64,000 nt of DNA, taken from Phocaeicola dorei (lineage in GTDB: Bacteria; Bacteroidota; Bacteroidia; Bacteroidales; Bacteroidaceae). The notes beneath the pieces were generated by a model that was not told the origin of the DNA, searched no databases, and saw only the letters and a program-made list of their open reading frames with translations. The DNA lies in contig NZ_CP046176.1 of assembly GCF_013009555.1 (NCBI RefSeq), positions 4,185,501 through 4,249,500 on the forward strand. The letters are read 5' to 3'. The position numbers and the translations under genes were made by a program. This document shows positions 1-9,802 of the stretch, in pieces. Numbering within the stretch: position 1 is the first letter of the stretch; each line of letters begins with the position of its first letter.

Positions 1-640
1 CGGCTTCCTTCATTGCTTCCATAGTGCGCACTGTTTCTTTCATTAACGCCACATTCTGCTCGGTCACACTGACTTGACGGTCGAGCATCAATAAAGAATA
101 ATAAGCATTGGCTATACCACCAATCAACTGTGAACGCACTGCCTGCTGATAGGCCTTACTTTGCAAATAAGATGCTTTCTGGCCACGATGGGCATTCAGC
201 AATTTGCCGAACAAATCAACTTCCCAACTTGCAGAAGCAGGTAAAGTATAGTTCTTTACAGGAGTACTTTTGTCCACACTAGTCAACGAACCTTGTGGGG
301 CAAGGGCCAAAGAAGGGAGATAAGACAAGCGAGCTGATGTCAATAACGCCTTCGCCTCCTTCACACGCAGGATAGCAGCCTGCATATCTACATTGTTTGC
401 CAATCCCTCTTCAATCAGCATCTGCAATTTCGGATCACGGAAAATTTCCTTCCATGACAAGTTACCCATATTGGTTGTATCGTTAGCAGCCAATGTATCG
501 TTGGCGGCAACCGGGTCACGATAGATGCCTGTGGCATCTATCGACTCGGGGCGATCGTATGATTTATAGATGTGGCAACCGCTTAATAAAAACGTCGCGC
601 AACATAATCCTATTATCTTTTTCATTGTTCTTCTGTTCAT
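1..640 (-). CDS. RND efflux outer-membrane factor (OprM/NodT type), 3' end outside window
   Basis: This is the outer-membrane channel lipoprotein of a tripartite RND pump. My reverse-strand translation from 640 gives a short N-terminus, then MKKIIGLCC and the lipobox LSGC, followed by an outer-membrane-efflux-protein region (LQMLIEEGLANN.DMQAA, SWEVDLFGK). The reading frame is open to the window edge, so about 213 codons are present and the C-terminal half is missing. The ATG at 640-638 overlaps the TGA of the upstream pump gene (ATGA), which suggests translational coupling. An in-frame ATG at 625 would give a more typical signal peptide. It is the last gene of the adaptor/pump/channel operon that starts at 5116. 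The family is clear; the choice of start is not. Confidence 0.9.
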   Translation of the reverse strand, partial: MNRRTMKKIIGLCCATFLLSGCHIYKSYDRPESIDATGIYRDPVAANDTLAANDTTNMGNLSWKEIFRDPKLQMLIEEGLANNVDMQAAILRVKEAKALLTSARLSYLPSLALAPQGSLTSVDKSTPVKNYTLPASASWEVDLFGKLLNAHRGQKASYLQSKAYQQAVRSQLIGGIANAYYSLLMLDRQVSVTEQNVALMKETVRTMEAMKEA

Positions 641-3600
641 TTACGGGTGTATTGTTCAATTTCGGGTTCAACCTCTGTATTGTCCACACTTTCCCACTCA
701 ATCGGTTTGAATTTCTCTTGTAACCATTGGAATACCACAAACAATACGGGTACGATAAAGATCTGGAAAATCATGCCAATCAACATACCACCAATAGCCG
801 AAGCTCCCAAAGTACGGTTACCATGAGCACCAACTCCCATAGCCAACATCAACGGAATCAAACCTACAATCATGGCCAATGAGGTCATTAAGATCGGTCG
901 CAAACGGGCCGCCGCACCCAAGACCGCAGCCCAGGAAATACTCATTCCCTGCTTACGGCGATCCAAAGCAAACTCTACAATAAGAATGGCATTCTTCGCC
1001 AACAACCCCATCAACATGATCAATGCAATCTGCATATAAATATCATTTGACATGGTTCCTAAAATCATCTTCAAAGCCGGAATATTTCCCAATGCTGCAA
1101 ATCCGTTTACAAACAGGAAACTACCCAACAGACCGAACGGTACTGAAAGCAATACGGACAAGGGCAGAATGTAACTTTCATACTGTGCACTTAGCAACAA
1201 GTAAACGAATACAAAACACAGAATGAAGATGATACCTGTGGAACTGCCACTGGTAGATGCCTCTTCACGAGCCATACCTCCCAACTCATAACCATAACCG
1301 GTAGGCAAATTCTCTTTGGCAACTTCCGCAATAGCCTGCAAAGCCTGTCCGGAAGTATAGCCACTGGCAGGAGCCACCATCACTTTGATAGAAGTATAAA
1401 GATTGAAACGGCTGATAACATCCGGTCCATATACTTTCTTGACAGAAACGAACTGGGAAATAGGAGCCATCTCATTCCCATTACGTATCTTGATACTATT
1501 CAAAGATTCCAGATTCTTAGTTGCTTCGGGTTCCGCCTGAATCATAACACGATACATCTTACCGAAACGGTTGAAGTTAGAAGCATACAAACCACCGAAA
1601 TATCCCTGCATGGTAGTTAGAATATCACTGGGGCTGATACCTGCCTTTTTACAAGCAGCAGCATCAATATCCAACATATATTGGGGGAAGTTCGGGTTGA
1701 AGGTAGTCTGAGCCGAATTAATTTCGGGACGTGCCTTCAACGCATCCATATAGTCCAAAACGACGTCATAAAAATGATTCAAGTCTCCACCGGTCTTATC
1801 CTGCATATTCAACTCGATATCACTGGATGCCGAATAACCCGGAATCATAGGAGGAGCAAAGAACAATACCTGCGCATCCTTGATGATCTTCTGTGCACGC
1901 ATAAACAACGTACCTACCACAATATCCGAATTCTGCATCATGGAACGTTCTTCCCAATCTTTCAGTTTAATAATGATAGAACCGTAAGAAGGACCCTGAC
2001 CACCAATAAAACCGAAACCGGAAATCACCGTGCGGGAATCTACAGCCGGTTCGGCAGCCACCAAGCTGTCTACACGGTTTAAGATTTCCATTGCACGTTC
2101 CTGTGAAGTACCAGGAGGCAGCGTCACTGCACCCATAATGGTACCGGTATCTTCATTAGGCACCATGCCCGTCGGAGTAACCTTCATAAAGAATACCAAC
2201 AAAATGATAGAAGCGGTAACCAACCCGAATGACAACCATTTCTTATGGATAAAGAACACTACATGCTTCTTATACTTCTTCAATATAGAATCATAAGCCG
2301 CATTAAAGGCTGTATGGAATCGTTCCACACGAGTCATCTTCTTTGTTCCATGTCCTTCATCATGCGGTTTCAAGAAAATAGCGCACAATGCTGGTGACAA
2401 AGTCAACGCATTTAAAGCAGAGAAACCTATAGCGATAGCCATAGTGATACCAAACTGACGATAAAACGTACCAGCGGTACCTCCCATGAAACTTACCGGA
2501 ATGAACACAGACATCATGACTAATGTAATAGAAACGATAGCGCCACCCAATTCGCTCATGGCATCAATAGAAGCCTCACGGGAAGACTTATATCCCTGAT
2601 CCAACTTGGCATGAACCCCCTCGACGACGACAATGGCATCATCGACCACAATCGCAATGGCAAGCACCATCGCCGAAAGAGTCAGCAGGTTCACACTGAA
2701 ACCAATCAGTTTCAGCACAAAGAAAGTAGCCACCAGCGCCACCGGAATGGCAATAGCCGGAATCAGTGTTGAACGCATATCCTGCAAGAAGATATATACC
2801 ACAATAAACACCAAAATAAATGCTTCAATCAATGTCTTAATTACCTCATGGATAGAAGCGAACAAGAAGTCATTGGCATTTTGGGCAATATTGATATTCA
2901 AACCTGTCGGCAGTGATTCCTGTGCCTTTGCAAGCACTTCCTCCAAATTAGAAATAGTTTCGGTAGCATTAGTACCTGCCATCTGATAAACGATACAAGA
3001 TACAGCCTTGTGGCCATTTACCGTATTATTGAATGTATAAGCCAGACGCCCTAATTCTATATCGGCTACATCTCCCAAACGAAGTACATTACCATCCGGC
3101 AAGGCCTTGATAACAATATCTTCAAATTCATTTGTTTGCTGCAAACGTCCTTTATAACGGATCGTATATTGGAAAGTCTGATCACCACGTTCACCGAACT
3201 GTCCCGGAGCCGCCTCAATATTCTGTTCGGCCAATGCTGCCGAAACATCAGTAGGAACCAGTTTGTACTGTGCCATCACATCCGGTTTCAACCAGATACG
3301 CATAGAATAATCCTGTCCCAACACATTAGCGTCACCTACCCCCTTTACACGCTTGATTTCAGGAATCAAGTTAATATTAGCATAGTTTTCAATGAACTCG
3401 ATATTATACGAGTCGGTTTCATCATACAATGAAAAGACCATCAACATGGAGTTCTGGCGTTTCTGAGTAGTCACACCCACTTTGGTTACTTCAGCAGGCA
3501 ACAATCCTTGTGCCATAGAAACACGGTTCTGCACATTAACAGCCGCCATATCCGGATCTGTTCCCTGATTAAAGTAAACGTTAATATCGGCAGCACCGTT

Positions 3601-3855
3601 ATTGGATGCTGATGACTGGATATACATCATGTTCTCCACGCCGTTTATCTGGTCTTCCAACGGAGCAATGACCGAATTCAATACAGCTGTGGAGTTCGCA
3701 CCGGTATAGGTGGCACGTACCTGCACCGTAGGAGGTGCAATATCCGGATATTGCGTAACCGGCAATGTAGCAAGTCCGATGATACCCAGAATAACTATCA
3801 AGACGGAGATTACCGTTGATAGCACCGGACGGTTAATAAATCTATCTAGTTTCAT
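637..3855 (-). CDS. RND multidrug efflux pump, AcrB/MexB (HAE1) family
   Basis: This is an inner-membrane proton-driven drug exporter of 1072 aa, the normal length for AcrB-type pumps. The N-terminus (MKLDRFINRPVLSTVISVL) is the first transmembrane helix. Two large periplasmic loops separate two six-helix bundles. The proton-relay Asp-Asp pair is visible in VLAIAIVVDDAIVVVEG, and the conserved Lys of the second bundle in LLAKNAILIVEFA. It follows the adaptor gene by about 50 bp and overlaps the channel gene by ATGA, so the three genes form one operon. No TetR-type regulator gene lies beside it in this window. The substrate cannot be told from sequence. Confidence 0.97.
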   Translation of the reverse strand: MKLDRFINRPVLSTVISVLIVILGIIGLATLPVTQYPDIAPPTVQVRATYTGANSTAVLNSVIAPLEDQINGVENMMYIQSSASNNGAADINVYFNQGTDPDMAAVNVQNRVSMAQGLLPAEVTKVGVTTQKRQNSMLMVFSLYDETDSYNIEFIENYANINLIPEIKRVKGVGDANVLGQDYSMRIWLKPDVMAQYKLVPTDVSAALAEQNIEAAPGQFGERGDQTFQYTIRYKGRLQQTNEFEDIVIKALPDGNVLRLGDVADIELGRLAYTFNNTVNGHKAVSCIVYQMAGTNATETISNLEEVLAKAQESLPTGLNINIAQNANDFLFASIHEVIKTLIEAFILVFIVVYIFLQDMRSTLIPAIAIPVALVATFFVLKLIGFSVNLLTLSAMVLAIAIVVDDAIVVVEGVHAKLDQGYKSSREASIDAMSELGGAIVSITLVMMSVFIPVSFMGGTAGTFYRQFGITMAIAIGFSALNALTLSPALCAIFLKPHDEGHGTKKMTRVERFHTAFNAAYDSILKKYKKHVVFFIHKKWLSFGLVTASIILLVFFMKVTPTGMVPNEDTGTIMGAVTLPPGTSQERAMEILNRVDSLVAAEPAVDSRTVISGFGFIGGQGPSYGSIIIKLKDWEERSMMQNSDIVVGTLFMRAQKIIKDAQVLFFAPPMIPGYSASSDIELNMQDKTGGDLNHFYDVVLDYMDALKARPEINSAQTTFNPNFPQYMLDIDAAACKKAGISPSDILTTMQGYFGGLYASNFNRFGKMYRVMIQAEPEATKNLESLNSIKIRNGNEMAPISQFVSVKKVYGPDVISRFNLYTSIKVMVAPASGYTSGQALQAIAEVAKENLPTGYGYELGGMAREEASTSGSSTGIIFILCFVFVYLLLSAQYESYILPLSVLLSVPFGLLGSFLFVNGFAALGNIPALKMILGTMSNDIYMQIALIMLMGLLAKNAILIVEFALDRRKQGMSISWAAVLGAAARLRPILMTSLAMIVGLIPLMLAMGVGAHGNRTLGASAIGGMLIGMIFQIFIVPVLFVVFQWLQEKFKPIEWESVDNTEVEPEIEQYTRK

Positions 3856-3904
3856 TCTCTATATACCTTATTTATATAAACGAAGTTAATCTGTTTATTT
3901 TTGA

Positions 3905-5116
3905 TTATTTAAAGGCCGTGGCAATATTTCCTTCCTTCTGATCTTTCAGGTGTTGTTGATATTTCGCCTCTTTCTGTTCCGGAGTAATCGGAGTAATTGT
4001 TTGTCCGTCCTTCAACGTTTGTACACCTTCAACTACAATTTTATCGCCGGGCTTCAAACCACTGGTAACAATATAATTCTTACCGTCACTCAAATTCGAT
4101 ACCTTGATCTCAGTATGCTTCAATGTATTATCCGACTGAAGCACATAAACAAACTTTTTGTCCTGAATTTCCTGTGTAGCCGACTGAGGAATCAAAATAA
4201 TATCCTCCATAGTATAAGGGAAAATTACATTAGCCATACCACCACTACGCAATACAAGCTGTTTGTTCGGGAAAACGGCACGCATACTTACCGAACCGGT
4301 AGTCTGATCAATAACACCACTTACAGCGTCAATCTTACCTTCTTCAGTATACATCGTACCGTCAGCCAACTCCAATTTCACAGCCGGCATCTTCTCCAGT
4401 TGTTCTTTCAGTGTGCCACCGGCTCTTGTTAAACCCAACAACTGCTTTTCAGTCATAGAGAAATACACATACATTTCACCGATTTCACTCACGGTAGTTA
4501 ACGGTTGTGTAACCGAAGGACTCACCAAACTACCAATACGATACGGGAATGTACCCACCACACCATCTGAAGGACTGGTCACTGTACAGAAACCTAAATT
4601 CTGACGAGCGCTGGTCAACTGAGCCTCAGCTTGTGCCAAACTGGCTTTTGCAGAAAGCAATTGGTCTACTGCGCTTTGATACTCAAAATCACTGATAATT
4701 TTCTTATCATACAAATTTTTCTTCTGTTGTTCGTTCAAAGTCAGCGTATTGACATTCGATTTTGCCATCTCTACAGCAGCTTTTGCCTGACGTTCGGCAG
4801 CCGCATACTGTGTAGGATCGATCTGAAAGAGTGCCTGACCTTTCTTTACCGTTGCACCTTCGTCTACACAAAGCCTTACGATAAAGCCGGAAACCTGAGG
4901 ACGCACCTCGATATCCTGAACACCTTTGATGGTAGCGGGATAAGAAGTAGACTGCTGGCTGGCTGTAGACTGTACAGCCACGACGGTAAACTCGTCATCA
5001 CCCAACTTCATACCGCTCTGACCGCCTCCACAACTGCTTAAAACGGCCATTGCCGCCGTAAATATCGCGAGGCGGCTCCATGAAAAACATTTCATACTAT
5101 TTACTGTCATCTTCAT
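3905..5116 (-). CDS. RND efflux periplasmic adaptor (AcrA/MexA type lipoprotein)
   Basis: This membrane-fusion protein links the RND pump to its outer-membrane channel. It has 403 aa. After a short N-terminus comes a signal peptide with lipobox LSSC, so the mature protein is probably lipid-anchored. A biotinyl-lipoyl-like half (EVRPQVSGFIVRLCVDEG.TVKKGQALFQID), an alpha-helical hairpin (about residues 110-175), the second lipoyl half (VTSPSDGVVG) and a beta-barrel region follow. ATGs at 5116, 5110 and 5095 are all in frame; the last leaves the most typical signal peptide. It is the first gene of the efflux operon and has a -7 element about 90 bp upstream. Confidence 0.95.
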   Translation of the reverse strand: MKMTVNSMKCFSWSRLAIFTAAMAVLSSCGGGQSGMKLGDDEFTVVAVQSTASQQSTSYPATIKGVQDIEVRPQVSGFIVRLCVDEGATVKKGQALFQIDPTQYAAAERQAKAAVEMAKSNVNTLTLNEQQKKNLYDKKIISDFEYQSAVDQLLSAKASLAQAEAQLTSARQNLGFCTVTSPSDGVVGTFPYRIGSLVSPSVTQPLTTVSEIGEMYVYFSMTEKQLLGLTRAGGTLKEQLEKMPAVKLELADGTMYTEEGKIDAVSGVIDQTTGSVSMRAVFPNKQLVLRSGGMANVIFPYTMEDIILIPQSATQEIQDKKFVYVLQSDNTLKHTEIKVSNLSDGKNYIVTSGLKPGDKIVVEGVQTLKDGQTITPITPEQKEAKYQQHLKDQKEGNIATAFK

Positions 5117-5201
5117 AACTAATATTATTGAACTTTACTTATTTATCGAATTAACAGAGGTTTATAGAAAACTTTTTGAACCCAATTAGTTTTTACTGCC
5201 G

Positions 5202-5209
5202 CAAAATTA
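5202..5209 (-). promoter_or_regulatory. -7 element of the efflux operon promoter
   Basis: The reverse strand reads TAATTTTG, a match to the Bacteroides -7 consensus TAnnTTTG, about 85 bp upstream of the adaptor start. No perfect -33 TTTG is visible at the right spacing. Confidence 0.5.
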
Positions 5210-5517
5210 GTCATTTTTCCGGCATTTGTTCGCTTAGCCCATTAGCTTTAACTATAAATAACGTGCGCAATAGAAGGATACTGATTATGTAAAATATATT
5301 TCACATATATTCAATCTGTTTCCAGATCTAAACAAGTAAACCATACTATAACTCATACATAATACGGACATGAATGAAACTATTTTTTCACTATCTTTGT
5401 CCTACAAAACACGAAAGAATGAAATCTGATTTTCACACTGATCAAAACTAATACTTTAAAAATCATCAATTCGACATCATTTTACACTCTTTAGACTTCA
5501 AATTATAATTTTATTTG

Positions 5518-5525
5518 TATTTTTG
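5518..5525 (+). promoter_or_regulatory. -7 element of the malic enzyme promoter
   Basis: TATTTTTG matches TAnnTTTG 40 bp upstream of the malic enzyme ATG. The -33 box is weak. Confidence 0.5.
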
Positions 5526-5565
5526 CCACCAATTTAAAACGACATCTAATTAAAAGAAAAAGATT

Positions 5566-7851
5566 ATGGTCAAGATTACCAAAGAAGCTGCTTTGCTATA
5601 CCACTCGCAAGGCAAGCCCGGAAAGATTGAAGTTGTACCGACAAAACCGTACAGCACACAAACAGACCTGTCACTGGCTTACTCTCCCGGAGTAGCTGAG
5701 CCTTGTCTGGAAATAGAGAAAGACCCACAAACTGCATACGACTATACTGCGAAAGGCAACTTAGTAGCCGTTATTTCTAATGGTACAGCCGTTTTAGGAC
5801 TAGGCGACATAGGTGCATTGAGCGGAAAGCCTGTCATGGAAGGTAAAGGATTGCTTTTCAAAATCTATGCAGGTATTGATGTTTTTGACATCGAAGTGAA
5901 TGAGAAAGACCCTGAAAAATTTATTCAGGCAGTAAAGGCCATCGCTCCCACTTTCGGAGGTATCAATCTGGAAGATATCAAGGCTCCCGAATGTTTCGAG
6001 ATAGAAAACCGGCTGAAAGAAGAACTGGATATCCCAGTAATGCATGATGACCAACACGGTACAGCTATCATTTCATCCGCCGGCTTATTAAATGCATTGG
6101 AAGTTGCCGGAAAGAAAATTGAAAATGTAAGAATCGTAGTAAATGGTGCCGGAGCTTCAGCCACTTCCTGTACAAAACTGTACGTAGCATTAGGAGCACG
6201 GAAAGAAAACATTTTGATGCTAGACAGCAAAGGCGTGATTACCAGTGACCGTCCTAACTTGACAGAAAGTAAGAAATTTTTTGCTACTGACCGTCGCGAT
6301 GTACATACATTGGAAGAAGCCATCAAAGGCGCAGATGTATTTTTAGGACTATCAAAAGGTAATGTGTTGACTCAGGATATGGTCCGCAGCATGGCAGATC
6401 ATCCTATCGTATTCGCATTAGCCAATCCGACTCCGGAAATCTCTTACGAAGACGCCATGGCATCCCGCCCCGATGTACTGATGTCTACCGGACGTTCAGA
6501 CTATCCTAACCAGATCAATAACGTAATTGGTTTCCCCTATATTTTCCGCGGAGCTTTGGATACTCAGGCCAAAGCTATCAATGAAGAAATGAAGCTGGCT
6601 GCCGTGCATGCTATCGCCGATTTGGCAAAACAACCTGTTCCCGACGTAGTGAACGAAGCCTACCATGTGAATAATTTTACTTTCGGTCCTGATTATTTCA
6701 TCCCGAAACCGGTTGACCCTCGTTTAATTACCGAAGTTTCCATGGCTGTGGCAAAAGCAGCAATGGAATCAGGAGTGGCACGCAAAAACATCACCAACTG
6801 GGAAGCCTACAAGACCCGGCTGCGCGAATTGATGGGACAAGAAAGCAAATTAACCCGTCAACTTTACGAAACAGCCCGTCGCGCCCCACAGCGAGTAGTA
6901 TTTGCCGAAGGTATCCATCCTACCATGTTAAAAGCTGCAGTAGAAGCCAAAGCCGAAGGAATCTGCCATCCTATCCTATTAGGTAATGACGAGCGCATCG
7001 AGAAACTGGCAAAAGAACTGGATCTGAGCTTGGAAGGAATTGAAATCATCAACCTTCGTCATGACCGTGAAGCTGAACGTCGTGAACGTTATGCTCGCAT
7101 CCTCTCGGAAAAACGCGCACGCCAAGGAGCCAACCTCCAGGAATCCAACGACAAAATGTTCGAGCGTAACTACTTTGGTATGATGATGGTTGAAACGGGA
7201 GAGGCCGATGCATTCATCACCGGACTATATACCAAATATTCCAACACGATCAAGGTAGCGAAAGAAGTTATCGGCATCCAACCGGAATATAAACATTTCG
7301 GTACAATGCATATCTTGAATTCAAAGAAAGGTACTTACTTTGTAGCCGATACTCTGATTAACCGTCACCCGGACACCGACACGCTGATTGACATCGCTAA
7401 ATTGTCAAAGAAAACGGTAGAATTCTTTAATCACACTCCGACAATGGCCATGCTGTCTTACTCCAACTTCGGCTCAGATACAGAAGGCAGCCCGGCTAAA
7501 GTACATGATGCGGTGGACTACATGCAGAAAGAATATCCGGAACTGGCTATAGATGGTGAGATGCAGGTCAATTTTGCACTGAACACTAAATTACGTGATG
7601 AGAAATATCCCTTCACACGTTTGAAAGGTAAAGAAGTAAACACGTTAGTATTCCCGAATCTAAGTTCCGCCAATGCTACCTACCAGCTCATTCAGTCTAT
7701 GAGTGAAACTGAGGTAATCGGCCCGATACAAATGGGATTGAACAAACCTATCCATTTCACTGATTGTGAAGCTTCCGTACGCGATATCGTAAACATCACT
7801 GCGGTTGCGGTTATTGACGCTATCGTTGACAAGAAAAAGAAAGAAAAATAA
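5566..7851 (+). CDS. maeB: NADP-dependent malic enzyme with C-terminal phosphotransacetylase-like domain
   Basis: The enzyme decarboxylates malate to pyruvate with NAD(P)H formation. It has 761 aa, the length of MaeB-type fusions. The N-terminal malic domain (about 1-410) shows [12 protein letters not shown], the substrate/metal region ending in [10 protein letters not shown], and the Rossmann motif [11 protein letters not shown]. The C-terminal half (about 430-755, starting near [16 protein letters not shown]) is the phosphate acetyl/butyryl-transferase-like domain. In characterised MaeB enzymes this domain is regulatory (binding acetyl-CoA) rather than catalytic. Placement next to the glutamate dehydrogenases fits a role in NADPH and 2-oxoacid balance. 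It is transcribed alone and followed by a long inverted repeat. Confidence 0.96.
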   Translation: MVKITKEAALLYHSQGKPGKIEVVPTKPYSTQTDLSLAYSPGVAEPCLEIEKDPQTAYDYTAKGNLVAVISNGTAVLGLGDIGALSGKPVMEGKGLLFKIYAGIDVFDIEVNEKDPEKFIQAVKAIAPTFGGINLEDIKAPECFEIENRLKEELDIPVMHDDQHGTAIISSAGLLNALEVAGKKIENVRIVVNGAGASATSCTKLYVALGARKENILMLDSKGVITSDRPNLTESKKFFATDRRDVHTLEEAIKGADVFLGLSKGNVLTQDMVRSMADHPIVFALANPTPEISYEDAMASRPDVLMSTGRSDYPNQINNVIGFPYIFRGALDTQAKAINEEMKLAAVHAIADLAKQPVPDVVNEAYHVNNFTFGPDYFIPKPVDPRLITEVSMAVAKAAMESGVARKNITNWEAYKTRLRELMGQESKLTRQLYETARRAPQRVVFAEGIHPTMLKAAVEAKAEGICHPILLGNDERIEKLAKELDLSLEGIEIINLRHDREAERRERYARILSEKRARQGANLQESNDKMFERNYFGMMMVETGEADAFITGLYTKYSNTIKVAKEVIGIQPEYKHFGTMHILNSKKGTYFVADTLINRHPDTDTLIDIAKLSKKTVEFFNHTPTMAMLSYSNFGSDTEGSPAKVHDAVDYMQKEYPELAIDGEMQVNFALNTKLRDEKYPFTRLKGKEVNTLVFPNLSSANATYQLIQSMSETEVIGPIQMGLNKPIHFTDCEASVRDIVNITAVAVIDAIVDKKKKEK

Positions 7852-7857
7852 ATAACA

Positions 7858-7946
7858 TTCACCACAGGTTGCATAGATTTACACAGATTATTAGTTATTA
7901 GTACCAGCAAATTCTATCTGTGTAAATCAATGCAATTTGTGGTGAA
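7858..7946. repeat. 31-bp imperfect inverted repeat after the malic enzyme gene
   Basis: The arms at 7858-7888 and 7916-7946 match at 28 of 31 positions around a 27-nt loop. Both contain GATTTACACAGAT. It could act as a transcription terminator or be a small dispersed element. It lacks the short GC stem plus T-run of a standard terminator. Confidence 0.8.
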
Positions 7947-7974
7947 ATTATATTCAATTCGTTAAAACAATACT

Positions 7975-8157
7975 ATGAGAAGAAAACCGCTTTCCCTCCC
8001 ACAAATCGTAATCCTAGCCCTATTATGGATTACCATTTGCTATATTATTCTAACAGGAAGCGAACATATTGACGGTCCTTTAATACTATCCATTATCATT
8101 TCGGGAGCTTTAGTCTTTATTCCACTATTAAAATATCTCAAGGAAAGAGAAAAATAA
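7975..8157 (+). CDS. Small two-helix membrane protein, function unknown
   Basis: This is a 60-aa protein with a basic start (MRRKPLSLPQ), a hydrophobic helix at about residues 10-27 and a second at about 35-53, ending in a charged KYLKEREK tail. I do not recognise a family. It lies in the same orientation between the malic enzyme and glutamate dehydrogenase genes. ATG initiation and clear membrane-protein composition argue that it is real. Confidence 0.6.
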   Translation: MRRKPLSLPQIVILALLWITICYIILTGSEHIDGPLILSIIISGALVFIPLLKYLKEREK

Positions 8158-8250
8158 TCTTTTATCCGCTTTTTAGCTTACATTTTGTACAGATTGATAT
8201 TTTTACATGCATTTTCTTTATAATTTGTTGCACATTTCAATTTTTATCTA

Positions 8251-8258
8251 TAATTTTG
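8251..8258 (+). promoter_or_regulatory. -7 element of the first glutamate dehydrogenase gene
   Basis: TAATTTTG matches TAnnTTTG. A TTTG at 8224-8227 is a possible -33 box with a slightly long 23-bp spacer. The 5' leader would be about 50 nt. Confidence 0.55.
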
Positions 8259-8312
8259 CGCCATCAAAAGAAACAAGAAGAATTAATTAACAATTATAAA
8301 AAGAAGTAGATT

Positions 8313-9647
8313 ATGAATGCAGCTAAGGTATTAGAAGATCTGAAAAGAAGATTCCCCAATGAGCCTGAATATCATCAAGCGGTAGAGGAAGTACTAAGTA
8401 CAATCGAAGAAGAATACAACAAACATCCCGAATTCGATAAGGTAAACCTGATTGAACGTTTGTGTATTCCTGATCGTGTGTATCAATTCCGTGTAACATG
8501 GATGGATGACAAAGGTAACATCCAGACAAACATGGGTTACCGCGTACAACATAATAATGCCATTGGTCCCTACAAAGGTGGTATCCGTTTTCACTCTTCT
8601 GTAAACTTGGGAATTTTGAAATTCCTTGCCTTCGAGCAGACATTCAAAAATTCACTAACTACTCTTCCGATGGGTGGTGGCAAAGGAGGTTCCGACTTCT
8701 CTCCGCGTGGCAAATCAAACGCTGAAGTAATGCGTTTCTGTCAGGCGTTCATGTTAGAATTATGGCGTCATATCGGTCCTGAGACTGACGTACCTGCAGG
8801 TGATATCGGTGTAGGTGGCCGTGAAGTAGGTTTCATGTTCGGCATGTACAAGAAACTCTCTCATGAATTCTCCGGTGTACTGACCGGCAAGGGTCGCGAA
8901 TTCGGTGGTTCTCTGATTCGCCCTGAAGCAACCGGATATGGTAATATCTATTTCTTGATGGAAATGCTGAAAACCAAAGGCACAGACCTGAAGGGAAAAA
9001 CTTGTTTGGTTTCAGGTTCAGGTAACGTAGCTCAATACACGGTAGAAAAAGTAATAGAGTTGGGCGGTAAAGTAGTTACCATGTCCGACTCAGATGGTTA
9101 CATCTATGATCCGGATGGAATAGACCGTGAAAAATTGGATTTCATCATGGAACTGAAAAATTTATACCGTGGACGTATTCGTGAATATGCTGAAAAATAT
9201 GGTTGCAAATATGTAGCAGGCGCTCGTCCTTGGAGTGAAAAGGCAGATATCGCATTACCCTCTGCCACTCAGAACGAATTGAACGGTGATGAAGCCAAAC
9301 AATTGGTTGCCAATGGTGTCATAGCTGTCAGCGAAGGTGCAAACATGCCTTCTACCCCTGAAGCTATCCGCGTATTCCAAGAAGCCAAAATCCTGTATGC
9401 CCCGGGCAAAGCAGCCAATGCAGGCGGCGTATCTGTATCTGGATTGGAAATGACTCAAAATTCTATCAAACTAAGCTGGAGTCAAGAAGAAGTAGATGAA
9501 AAATTGAAAAGTATCATGAAAAATATTCATGAAGCTTGTGTACAATATGGTACTGAAGCAGACGGTTATGTAAACTATGTGAAAGGTGCTAATGTAGCAG
9601 GATTCATGAAAGTAGCCAAAGCTATGATGGCTCAAGGTATTGTTTAA
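8313..9647 (+). CDS. gdhA: Glutamate dehydrogenase, hexameric family I, probably NADP-linked
   Basis: The enzyme interconverts 2-oxoglutarate plus ammonium and glutamate. It has 444 aa, normal for the small hexameric class. The catalytic region PMGGGKGGSDF carries the substrate lysines. The dinucleotide fold reads SGSGNVAQY followed by SDSDGYIYDPDG. This SGSGNVAQY/SDS pattern resembles E. coli NADP-dependent GdhA, whereas the paralog at 18562 resembles the NAD-dependent Clostridium symbiosum enzyme. I therefore infer NADP(H) or dual use here and ammonium assimilation as the main role. Own promoter and terminator. Cofactor preference is inference; the enzyme family is certain. Confidence 0.96.
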   Translation: MNAAKVLEDLKRRFPNEPEYHQAVEEVLSTIEEEYNKHPEFDKVNLIERLCIPDRVYQFRVTWMDDKGNIQTNMGYRVQHNNAIGPYKGGIRFHSSVNLGILKFLAFEQTFKNSLTTLPMGGGKGGSDFSPRGKSNAEVMRFCQAFMLELWRHIGPETDVPAGDIGVGGREVGFMFGMYKKLSHEFSGVLTGKGREFGGSLIRPEATGYGNIYFLMEMLKTKGTDLKGKTCLVSGSGNVAQYTVEKVIELGGKVVTMSDSDGYIYDPDGIDREKLDFIMELKNLYRGRIREYAEKYGCKYVAGARPWSEKADIALPSATQNELNGDEAKQLVANGVIAVSEGANMPSTPEAIRVFQEAKILYAPGKAANAGGVSVSGLEMTQNSIKLSWSQEEVDEKLKSIMKNIHEACVQYGTEADGYVNYVKGANVAGFMKVAKAMMAQGIV

Positions 9648-9686
9648 TAAAAACCATTCCTTTATTATTAAGTATATTTGCAGTTC

Positions 9687-9717
9687 AAGGTGCGGGAAAG
9701 ACAATTTTCCGCACCTT
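9687..9717 (+). terminator. Intrinsic terminator after gdhA
   Basis: The arms AAGGTGCGG (9687-9695) and CCGCACCTT (9709-9717) form a strong stem, with extra A-T pairs inside, followed by a T-rich stretch. Confidence 0.8.
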
Positions 9718-9753
9718 TCTATTTTGAATGCAAACACTTTCACGGAAAATCAG

Positions 9754-9761
9754 TACCTTTG
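9754..9761 (+). promoter_or_regulatory. -7 element upstream of the PCMD lipoprotein gene
   Basis: TACCTTTG matches TAnnTTTG about 40 bp before the ATG at 9803, directly after the gdhA terminator. Confidence 0.55.
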
Positions 9762-9802
9762 CAATCTGTTATGTATAAGAACAACTATTAAATTACAAAT
9801 TC

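Larger units (their letters stand above)
5117..5565. other. Divergent intergenic region between efflux operon and malic enzyme
   Basis: This AT-rich 449-bp region separates two divergent transcription units. It carries one good Bacteroides -7 element for each side (listed separately). I see no small ORF with coding character, RNA gene or strong hairpin in the rest. Confidence 0.6.
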
